A stretch of 64,000 bases of DNA from Echiichthys vipera (lineage: Eukaryota; Chordata; Actinopteri; Perciformes; Trachinidae), in the NCBI GenBank assembly GCA_963691815.1, contig OY829646.1:2790001-2854000 (forward strand), given 5' to 3'. The translations under genes were made by a program, and so were the position numbers. This document shows positions 33,253 to 43,332 of this stretch, one piece after another (within the stretch, counting starts at the first letter, position 1; the number at the start of each line of letters is the position of its first letter). Below the pieces are notes generated by a model, which saw nothing but the letters and a program-made list of their open reading frames with translations, had not been told where the DNA came from and ran no database searches.

Positions 33253-34976
33253 CTGTATAAAAGTCAGGTCAGGTTCAAATTTGATTACTTTGTTACATAA
33301 TATATTTAAAACCAATAAAAGATGTCAGCACACATTTAGACGGTTACCAGTGCAGGAGTGGGGTGTTAGGAAAAGCCACAGGAGGGAGTGAGCGAGGAGA
33401 AGGGGAGTCATCATCCCCAGGGAAGCAGAAGAGTTAGTCGCACACACTGGACACGCAGGTTAGGCTCGATTACATAGCAGATAACTCATGCAACGAAAAT
33501 TAAAGTATTCACACCCACTACCCCAAGAAGCACAGCAAATTAAGGGAAACCCTCAACCCAGTGAGGGGGAAACTCTACCTGTCCCACATTTAAAATAACA
33601 AATCTGCAAATCACTCCATCAGCCAACAAAGCAACCAACGGCTGATACCTCCTCCACACAGCCGAGCCACAGCCAGCTGGCCAACCTTAGCTTAGGCTAC
33701 GGTTGGTGAACTAACATAAGCAAATAAGTTATGGTTAGCCAGCTAGCCATAACTTACTGACGCTACGCTGCATGGATCTGGTGTTGGAGGCTTTGTAACG
33801 TTAACCGTCATTTGGAGATTGTTAGCCTTCCAGCCCAACCGCAGGAGTCTGGATGAATTAGCTGACATTATCATGCAGAACAGTATTTTTATACGTCAGC
33901 TAGCTAGCAATTTATCTGCAGTAAACAAGAAAGTTAACATTAGCAGCTAAAACCACAATAAATTGAATGTCAGTGTTTCCTTAAGGATTTTTATCACCAC
34001 TGGGCAAAGGGGTTTTGTTGAACTACTACAACACAAAGCAACATATTATCAATGTATTCTCATTCTCATTGCCCTGGTGAAAGCCCTTTGTTTGGGCCAC
34101 ATCCACCATCGTGACCTGCCTCCTTAAGTGGACATTTGCCATCTTATACTACATCCCCTGTGGAATACACACAAAATAAATATGTGTACAATGCACAAAT
34201 TACCGGATGGTTTTCACTGGACATGTAAGGGAATAAAAGTATAATGTTGCTTTAAATGGAAGTACATGTATCTTAAGTTTGTATGCCGCTAAAGAAAATG
34301 ACAACTATCCTTGGTGAATGTGCAGTAGAAAGTTACAGAACTGATATTAAAATAGTAATATCAATAAGATTAGGTCATAATTAAAAGGATAAAACTGTAT
34401 TTCTCTATCCCAAGTGAAATTCCTGTGCAGCAACTTCAAAACAAAGTTGGAACATAGTAAAAAGGGAAAGACTAGATACAATAAGTCACAATATGCTGCA
34501 GGAACCAAAACTCGACTGCTGGGATGGATGACTGTGGACATTGTCTCCGCTTTCTTTTTGGCACTATATTTACCCAGGGTTTTATGCGTGGTGCAGGCCT
34601 CGGCATCAACATCCATTCAACGAGGAGCGCTCTGTGGGCTCAGCTTGCAGAAGGATATGTGTCTGCCTGGCGGCCCTCTGTCATCCCTCCCTGCTTAAGC
34701 TGACAGGAGTGAGATGGCAGTCTTTTGATGTCAGGAAGAGATTCTTACTCCTGGCTGTTTCTCACCAATTCACATCGGCCCAGGCTCCTATCCAGTCAGT
34801 TATAAGTAGTGAGAGAGTGCTTTGTATTTTCAGATCAGAGCAATTTGCAAATTCATTCAAGAACAGCGTTAAACAAAAGGAGCTTAGATATAGAATCTCT
34901 CATCACTGTTTCTAATGGCCAGTAGATTAACTTTCCTACCTGATGGCATCTCACTTATTGAACTGCCCAATTGAGG

Positions 34977-36048
34977 AGGAGAGACATACTTTTTCTAGGA
35001 AACTGGTGGTTAAAATGAAATATGTTTTACTGTAATACTGATAACCAGCTGCAGCGCAATCCTCACATTGGAGAGATTTCTTTGGACAGACATCAGATTT
35101 TTATAGGAAGGAACCACCCTTATGATGAACTGTGTGTTGTCCGGATCAGGTTTGGGGGGGGGGGGGGGGGGGGGTACTGTTATAGTGGAGACTTGACTGT
35201 AGTTGGTTGGAATAATGTGACTACTCTGGTGCATCGGTAAGAATGCAGGGATGTTATCTTCAATGGTTTTATTAACTACAGGTAGGTCCATATTAATTTA
35301 GACAGCCTTATTTCTGCTGTAACCTTAGAGACAATAAATCCAAACATAAGGCTACATTACACGGTCATTGTGAGCACTTTAATTATAGCCGTGACACCAA
35401 ATCTGGCCAGGGCGAAAGGTGGTGGGGAAATGGCTCCTTCCCTACTTCCTACCCCCCTAATCCCACATCAGACCACACCCATCGGCCTTTATTTTGTACC
35501 TACACACCTGTAAAGGAGAGACATACTTTTTCTAGGAAACTGGTGGTTAAAATGAAATATGTTTTACTGTAATACTGATAACCAGCTGCAGCGCAATCCT
35601 CACATTGGAGAGATTTCTTTGGACAGACATCAGATTTTTATAGGAAGGAACCACCCTTATGATGAACTGTGTGTTGTCCAGATCAGGTTTGGGGGGGGGG
35701 GGGGGGGTACTGTTATAGTGGAGACTTGACTGTAGTTGGTTGGAATAATGTGACTACTCTGGTGCATCGGTAAGAATGCAGGGATGTTATCTTCAATGGT
35801 TTTATTAACTACAGGTAGGTCCATATTAATTTAGACAGCCTTGTTTCTGCTGTAACCTTAGAGACAATAAATCCAAAAATAAGGCTACATTACACGGTCA
35901 TTGTGAGCACCTAAATTATAGCCGTGACACCAAATCTGGCCAGGGCGAAAGGTGGTGGGGAAATGGCTCCTTCCCTACTTCCTACCCCCCTAATCCCACA
36001 TCAGACCACACCCATCTGCCTTTATTTTGTACCTACACACCTGTAAAG
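34977..36048. repeat. 537-bp tandem duplication
   Basis: Copy 1 is 34977-35513 and copy 2 is 35514-36048, both starting aggagagacatac and ending cacacctgtaaag. Only a handful of base changes and a G-run length change (21 G at 35154-35174, 17 G at 35691-35707) separate them, so the event is recent. Confidence 0.95.
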
Positions 36049-36079
36049 TTTCATCACTATGTTGCATGGTTGGTATGCA

Positions 36080-36900
36080 GTGGCGATTGCTCTAAGACTG
36101 AAAGGGAAGCTCAGCTTCCCCTTAAATGTCACCAAAAAAAGAAAAGTGGTGAAATATGCACTGCTCTGTGTACATTTCATTGACTAAATACGCGCTAGAA
36201 AGCCTTCATCTTTTGTTCAGAATCAGCTCCTTATCACAGGTAACCGGCCAAACTTCCCTTTCCATTCATCCCCACAGCTCCACAGCTCTTTACACAATTG
36301 GACGCTCAGCTTCTACTGACTTCAGTGTAGAAGCATAGCGGGTTGTTCCACTGCAGCCAAACTAGACGATCATTGGATAAATGCTTGGCTTTGTCCCTCC
36401 CATCGGACACTCAGCGTCTCTTGGGGTCTATGGGACAGTGGGCTGGCCCGGACGCTCGCCTTCTGCATGATGTTTGGATGAGCTGTCTGAGGCGGAATCC
36501 TTTTTTGATTGACAGCTAAATGAGCGAATCAGTGATCTTAAACAAGTTTCGACTTTGTCTTTGTTAAAAACGACTAGCGTTGTTGTTGACGACTCTGTTC
36601 TGTCACTCTGCGGTTTCTTTCCCCAACGAGCAGCGGCAGCTGTGGAGCTTCTCCCCCTGTCACTCACACTCACAGGTGATCACACTTCACAGTAGCCTGG
36701 CGTAGCAGCTCCAGCTAGTCCAAGGCCTTTTAAGCAGCCTAGCTCTGCTGCCATTGAGAGGACACTGGTCAAGACCCTGGAGAAGACGCCTAGTTGGTGC
36801 GACAAGGCTACAGATCATTTTCTTGAAAAGGAACGAAGGGTAGAATTTACATATAAATAAACAAACACATTTATGATGTGGGCCAGAAAAATTAGCTTCC
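36080..36900 (+). repeat. unclassified interspersed repeat X, copy 2
   Basis: Longer copy of the repeat at 7131-7812. The left end reads cagtggcgattgctctaag and the right end is near ttagcttccccactgttgg. It contains about 100 bp of extra sequence around 36240-36330. The ends share a ggaagct motif in inverted orientation, weakly suggesting a DNA element. Confidence 0.6.
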
Positions 36901-37006
36901 CCACTGTTGGGGCGCTATCTCTGGGACAAACAATGTCAACAGACAAGCATTAATCCATAAACAAGCCTAAAGCCGTTTCACACATGGACTGCCAACCTAA
37001 AATTAT

Positions 37007-37805
37007 TCAAGATTCAAGATTCAAGAAGCTTTATTTATCCCGAGGGAAATTATTGTTTCAATACAAAGGTGGGAAAGGATCAGAGTGACAATAAGCTAAC
37101 ATAATCAAATCAAAATAAAGCTAACATAAAATAAATCAAACAATAACTAAATGTGACAGAGTGTAACGGACATTGTGGTTAAACGTAGGTATATACAATA
37201 TACAACAATACGCACCGTGCAGTTTAGCAGCATATTGAAATAAAATAAGTACAAACTTAATAAGTGAGCCAGCCTTCCTGATGATCTTACTTATTCTCTT
37301 GACGTCTGCTGCCCTCAGTCTGCTACCCCAGCACACAACAGCAAAGAAGATGGCACTGGCTATCACCGACTGGTAGAACATCCTCAGCATGGTGTTACAT
37401 ACATTGAATGACCGGAGCCTCCTCAGGAAATAGAGACGACTCTGGCCCTTCTTGTAGACAGCCTCAGTGTTCTTGGACCAGTCCAGTTTGTTATCCAGGT
37501 ATACTCCAAGGTATTTGTAATCCTGGACAACATCCACAGTCACGCCGTTGATGGTGATGGGTGTGGGGGCAGATTTACTCCTGCGGAAATCCACCACTAG
37601 TTCCTTAATCTTGGTGGCGTTTAGAATCAGGTGATTAGCTGCACACCAGTCGACAAAGGAGTCCACAACGCCCCTGTACTCCTCCTCCTTCCCCTCACTG
37701 ACGCAGCCAACAATTGCAGAATCGTCAGCAAACTTCTGCAGGTGGCAGGATTCAGAGAGGAGCTGAAAGTCTGAGGTGTACAGGGTGAACAGTTCCCTGT
37801 TGAGC
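37007..37805 (-). mobile_element. Rex1/Babar-like LINE, 5'-truncated
   Basis: The minus strand encodes FADDSAIVGCV (RT motif C, near 37700-37730), VDWCAANHLILNATKIKELV, then YKYLGVYLDNKLDWSKNT and KGQSRLYFLRRL. It ends in a TCTTGAATCTTGAA-type tail at 37007. The 5' end is cut just before motif C, and the C-terminal part is frameshifted. Confidence 0.8.
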
Positions 37806-38835
37806 TCCAGTGCTGCTGACCACAGTCAGTACCACCTCCTACTGTCTGACTACCAGATGGTTTGTTGAGTCCACAGCCTCCACCTCGGCTCCCTCTAGAA
37901 CAGGGATGTCAAAGTCAAATGCATCAGAGGGCCAAAAAAACAAATCTGCTACAAGCCGAGGGCCGGACTGGTTCAATGTTTATTAAAACATATTAAAATG
38001 ATTGCATATAACCTATTGAACCAGGACCTTACACAGTGTACCGTATTTTATTTAATGATTAAATGAATAATCCAATATTTTTGGCTCTGTCAGCTATTTC
38101 AAGGAAAACATTTTCAACAGACAAAAACAAACTTTTCCTGTACATTAAATGAATAAAGCAAGATTTTCTTATGACTTTAGTTATTTAGAGGAAAACATTT
38201 TTGACAGGCAAACAGCAAAAAATAAAATAACACATGTTCCTTAATATCAAGATAAAGACAAACAGCTTTGTGAACATGTACTCTGCCTCACACCGAGCTT
38301 CAAACACCCTGTTCTCATCGTCCACCTGCAGTTTAGCCGTTATTGGGGGGGGGGGGGGGGCTGAAAGTTGACATCTTCCCTGAATGCTGATGAATAATGA
38401 GGCACTTGCGGCGCTGCAGTGAGTTCGCAGGCTACCGTTGCATTGTGGGTAATGTAGTTTTGGTGCGTGAAAAACATCAGCAGGCGGCTGTGGCGTGCGG
38501 GCCGGTTCTAATACCAATCAAATATCATCCCGGGGGCCAAGATCATTCATTCACGGGCTGGATCTGGCCCCCGGGCCTTGACTTTGACACCCATGCTCTA
38601 GAAGGACTGGTCGTGTTCTTGGTCTGGACCTCCCAAAATCAATGACCAGCTCCTTTGTCTTGGAGGTGTTGAGCTGTGGGTGGTTAGTGTGGCACCAGAG
38701 AGCAAAGTCCCCCACCTCCTCTCTGTCACCCCTGATACATCCCACGATGGCTGTGTCATCGGTGTACTTCTGTATGTGACACAGCTCCGAGTTGTAACAG
38801 ATGTATGCATATTTGATATTCAATCCCTCCTCTCT
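37806..38835 (-). mobile_element. second Rex1-like LINE fragment, split by a hAT element
   Basis: Upstream part 38604-38835 encodes ELCHIQKYTDDTAIVG, FALWCHTNHPQLNTSKTK and ELVIDFGRSRP. It resumes at 37806-37900 with the LLEGAEVE segment after the hAT insertion. It abuts the Rex1-like copy at 37007-37805 in the same orientation. Motif C reads YTDD rather than FADD. Confidence 0.7.
37901..38595. mobile_element. non-autonomous hAT-type element (695 bp)
   Basis: Termini are cagggatgtcaaagtcaa (left) and the reverse complement of catgggtgtcaaagtcaa (right). The flanking 8-bp duplication CTCTAGAA occurs at 37893-37900 and 38596-38603. An 8-bp TSD and CAxGG-like TIRs fit hAT. There is no transposase; the interior is AT-rich with a 16-G run at 38345-38360. 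Confidence 0.85.
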
Positions 38836-39188
38836 ACACTTGAAGAATCTGTCATCACTTTGATCCATAAAAAAGACAAGGAACCTGAGAGCCTTGGTCA
38901 TATAGGTTCACTCTGCTTAACACTGATCAAAAAATGCTTGCCAAAACAATAGCGCACAGACTCTATAGTGTTGGGGCCATACTAATCAACCCAGACAAAA
39001 GCGGTTTTATACCAGGGCATAACTCCTTCCACAACCTCTGACGTCTTTTTAACAAAATGTAGACACCCAGACTTAAAGAAGCCCTTACCATCATTTCACT
39101 TCTGCTTTACGTTACAAAGTCACTTACTAGCCTTCCTCATATTTAGAGGTTTACTTACTTGGGAATTGAGGTTAACAAAACATATTCT

Positions 39189-40379
39189 TAGTGCTGTCAA
39201 AATTAATGTGTTAATCTTTGCGTTAATTTTGAAATATTCAACAATTTTTTTTATGCAATCAACACGGCTAGAATTTGTTTACTTCCTGCGATGGGTGACC
39301 AACGTGACGATGTGTGTTGCACCGATACGGACAAGGAAGGAGTTTTAGGTGGAAAATTTCACTTTAAAACGTTACCCGACTGATCTCTGGAGAAAACAAA
39401 AGTAATCTGCATAGTTTTCAAAGTTGAATTAATTACCACAGAAGTAATCTGTCTTGGAAATATCACCTCAAAGCAAAACACCCTACCGAAACTACAGGGC
39501 TTCACCAATCCAAATTTTCGAAGTGTTGTAGTCGGCAGATAACAAAACCTGTAAGTGAGAAGGCAACTAATGCTTTGGCTAGAAACTGACGCCCAATTAC
39601 CATCGTGTAAGACAATGGATTGAGAGAAGTCATTCCAATTGCATCAGAAGACAACCCCTATAATCTACCCATGAGAGGCACCATCATGTCAAGAATACAC
39701 ACTGTATAAAGGTGAGAGGACACCAAGGATCAACATGCTTGAACAAGCAAAGCACGTTACTCTCATAAGGGACCATTGGACTTCCGTGAGCAATGACAAC
39801 TTCTTGGGCGTCACAGCACACTTCATTGATAAATAATAAAGAATTTCCATTTCAAGAATGGAACCTGAAATCGTTTGCACTGACTGTGAGTAAAACAGAA
39901 GTGGGACACTATGCTGAGGCAGGTGCTGATCCTTTTCTGGAGATTCCAAAAGAATGTAAAATCGAGGAAAAGTTAACCACACTTGGCATTGACCGTTCTC
40001 GTAACATGATTGCAGCCGCGAGACCACTTCCATTCGAACACCTGCCCTGCAAGGCCCACAGTCTTCAAAGACACCGTTTCCCATAATGACCGTGGATTTG
40101 AAAGTGTTCATGCTAAATATTGCAAGATTGTCGGGCACTTCAAGCAAAGTCAATCTAACACTCAGGAATTAAGAGAACAGCAAATGCTTGGACAGAAGAA
40201 ATAATCACTAAATCAGGATGTTTCAACAAGATAGAATTCCACCCTAGAGATGGTCAAGTGAATCCAAACCACTACCCTGGCTCAGCAAAACGGCAATGTT
40301 ACCATGTTGACTCCACAGGAGCTTGCCAAACTTTAAAAGGCTGGAGGACTTGGACTTTGCCCATTTCTTCCTTTTCTTT

Positions 40380-40450
<71 letters not shown>

Positions 40451-41565
40451 CCCCCCCCCCCCTTGTCTTCTGTGTGTGTGTGTGTACGTGTATGTTTGTG
40501 TGTGTTAGTGTGTGTGTGTTTGTGTGTGTGCATGTTTTGCATGCAGACAGGAAGGTAGGGGGAGTGTCTTTTTCTGTGCTAGCCTTGTGCCACTTGTTTA
40601 GACTTATGGAGCCCTCAGACGATGATGCAGTCTACATAGTGAGATTCAAGAGTCTTTACCACAGACCTAGCTAAACGGATGGCCAGCCATGTCCTCACAT
40701 GGCTGAAGATTGCAAAGCACTTAACCCAGGTTGAAGGACCTGAAGTGTCTTCCCAAAACTGAAAGAAGTGATGTGTGGGCTTCATTAAGCAACCTGATTA
40801 TGGGAGAGAGTCCTGCACAAGAACCAGCTGCAGAGGCAACAGAGGAACAGTCACCAAAGAAGAGGAGGATGTCTTCTTTCTTGCTGAGTTCTTTTAACGA
40901 AGATACAGATGAAGAGGAAAAGTCCAATCCAAAATGGCCATTGAGGGGAGTCCTCTACAGTGGTGGTCAAAGAGAGAAGGAAACATACCAGGCTGGCGAG
41001 CACTGCACGCAGGTACCTGTCAACCCCTGCAACCACAGTGACCTGTGAGAGGTTGTTCTCACTCTCAGGCCACATCATCCAAAAGAAGAGAACTGCTTTG
41101 TCCCTTGACAATGTAAACAGACTGGTCTGCCTCAGTAACTGGCTGAATGTAAACAAGGACAAAGCTGATTGTTGTTGTTCTATAGAGTGACAAAGATTTA
41201 TCATTCTGATCCCACAGCATCCCACATATTTTCTTGTTCTTTTTGCTATATTTACATGTTGTATTGTGGATCTTTTTGAAATTCAACTGTCACTGTAACA
41301 TATAGGCCTGGGATTTGTTATTATTTCTGTTAGTGCATATAAGAAATATGCCTTTTTCTAAGCTGGCAGTGAACTTTGATGGCCTTGATTGTTTCACTGG
41401 AAATCTGTAGTTCACCTGAGAGAAGTTAAAAGGATGCTATTAAACAATAGTATTTGAATTTAAAAATATAAATAAAATAGATATCCATTATTACAAACAT
41501 CAGTCTGAGGAAGAAAAAAGGTGACTAGTTAATAAGTTTATTTTTTGAATCTATCGACAGCACTA
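39189..41565 (+). mobile_element. hAT transposon with transposase remnant
   Basis: The left end tagtgctgtcaaaattaa and the right end ..tcgacagcacta are inverted. The 8-bp duplication CATATTCT flanks both sides (39181-39188 and 41566-41573). Transposase traces include LPCKAHSLQR and DRGFESVHAKYCKIVGHF near 40020-40140, an acidic KRRMSSFLLSSFNEDTDEEE linker near 40860-40920, and the hAT C-terminal dimerisation block TCERLFSLSGHIIQKKR, then LSLDNVNRLVCL at 41040-41140. The frame is broken in several places and a CT/C/TG repeat lies inside. Confidence 0.85.
40385..40462. repeat. (CT)32 followed by C15
   Basis: A 64-bp TC array runs into a 15-C run, then an interrupted TG-rich stretch to about 40530. 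It lies within the hAT element. Confidence 0.97.
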
Positions 41566-41835
41566 CATATTCTTCATTGCAGAGTGCTAATTTTACTCCT
41601 CTGCAATCTGAACTCTTCAAATTACACTCACATATTTCAGTTTGGAAATCTCTGCCCATTTCTCTACCAGGTACAATCAATGCCATAAAAATGATCTGTC
41701 TTCAACAAATTATAAATCTTTTTCAAAGTATTCCTGTACTTCACCCTAAAGAATTTTTCAAAGAGTTGGACTCTATAGTACCCTTAAACTGGGACGACAA
41801 AAGTCACAGAAAAAGTCAACAAAAGAAACACACCT

Positions 41836-41985
41836 ACTGGTGGCAGTGGACACCTCCCTACCATCTAATCTAATCTAACCATTCACACCACATTCACACA
41901 CCTATGCACAGCACGGGTTTCAGTGTCTTGCCCAAGGACACTTCGACATGCAGATCAGAGGAGCCGTGAATCGAACCATCCCTGA
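41836..41985 (+). repeat. partial copy of the 318-bp element at 43980
   Basis: Shares ggtggcagtggacacctccc, the repeated ctaatctaatctaa block, and gtcttgcccaaggacacttcgacatg with 44095-44260. The left third is missing. Confidence 0.75.
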
Positions 41986-41995
41986 AAGAAACGGA

Positions 41996-42397
41996 GCACC
42001 AATGGGTTACTTCCTTTTGGATTGACTTTGGTAATCCACTTGAATGGACTTTACTATGAGAGGAGCTGGTACAGGGGCCAGTAGGTAAGTCTTTAAAACA
42101 CTCATTTAATAAACTCTGGGTTCACTAACTACGTTGTTGGTGCTTTGTTTTCTGTGTAGGGACTCTTCTCATGCTACTGCAGCGGTTTGGTGTTATTTTG
42201 AGCAGTATTAGTGGTTAAAAAAGACGTTTGAATGCCTTCATTGTGCTGCCCCAAGCTAATCAATGTGTTAGCCACATTTGGCTGGGATTTCTCCGTTAAC
42301 AGTTGTCACACAAAACAAATTGTCTTGATGGCTTATTTGATGAGTGTATTTGCCGAAAAAGACCCAGGGATGATTTTACGCCAGAATTTCACTTTAA
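41996..42397 (+). repeat. unclassified repeat B, copy 1
   Basis: Has two blocks: 42001-42136 and 42143-42397. The second block matches 46231-46474 directly, while the first matches 46067-46228 only in inverted orientation. Confidence 0.75.
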
Positions 42398-43332
42398 GTA
42401 GAAACAACTTTCAGGCTACGCATTTTTCTTGGCCCAGAGGACTTTATTTTTACCATGATGGCGAACATCGTCGTCACTTTTAAAGCAAGACTATCTTTTT
42501 CTTGTATGTGCACAACCTATCTTCCAGTCCAGTGTGTAGTGCCACGCTGGGCTGCTGAGATGAAAGGCCGTCTGGTGTAGATAGTGTATCACAGTGCACA
42601 TACAGCCCACATCCCTGCTCTGAACTGAAGAATGTACAGGATTAAATGACAGAACAATGTTTACATCCCCCTTTTGGCTGGAGGTGGTGGTGGGTTGTGG
42701 GGGGTTGGTACTGGGAAAATACTAGGAGTTTACCTCAGTTTCTCTTCCTATGAACAAATGACTCTGCTGACATGCTTGGTAGATTAACAGTAACACAAAT
42801 GCCTAACTGGGTGGCTGGCAGTTGTCTCAATTGTTGTTGTACAATACACTCATCCAAAAGTTAAAATGTGACGTTGTTCAAGGAGCACATGAAACCTTAA
42901 AACAACTATATATTGAACAGTTACCAAAGGAACCAAATCGGTGGGATGTGATGCATGTAGAATTTTTTTCCTGTCATCTCAGGCTGACTTAAACTGAGCT
43001 GACATTGGAATATGAGAAAAATGGAATAGGAATGGAAATACAAGAAGAAGACTGGAGAGGGAGATCCAAGTCAAACACTTGTTTAGGTTGTTTGTTTTCT
43101 GTAGAAGGTTGTTGAGATTGCATGACCTCAGGTGCACAGGTGTGTGACCAACAACATTTTGCAGATTTTGGTGATCAGAGGCCTGTTTACTGCATGAACA
43201 AAATTCATTTTAAGGGGGTGTGGGAGCCTCAGTAATGACCAATCACATCAACTGTCATGGCCAGCTTCTGTGGAGAAACTCTCACTTTTTTGGAAATGCA
43301 GATTACACAGAACTGCAAATATATACAAGACC
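42398..43332. other. intergenic, nothing recognised
   Basis: About 0.9 kb between repeat B copy 1 and the L2 copy. No coding exon or named repeat. Confidence 0.45.

Larger units (their letters stand above)
31036..34976. other. intergenic, AT-rich, no gene recognised
   Basis: Apart from the orphan exon candidate (32250-32326) and one Rex1-type end (33190) I find no feature. A TTAGC/GCTAAC-rich stretch at 33670-33960 forms many short palindromes. Confidence 0.45.
38836..41835 (+). mobile_element. L1/Tx1-like LINE RT fragment, split by a hAT transposon
   Basis: The left part (38836-39188) reads LEESVITLIHKKDKEPE and degraded GFIPG-like text, with stops. The right part (41574-41835) reads NFTPLQSELFKLHSHISVW, SLPISLPGTINAIKMICL, LFQSIP and KEFFKELDSI. 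Both are typical of fish L1/Tx1 ORF2, and the two halves join across the hAT at 39189-41565. Confidence 0.75.

Noticed and set aside
34347..34915. Overlapping open frames on both strands near 34.4-34.9 kb
   Set aside because: No domain, no splice context and mutually overlapping; treated as chance.
40258..40674. Open frames rich in Ser-Leu or Arg-Glu
   Set aside because: Translation of the (CT)n array inside the hAT element.
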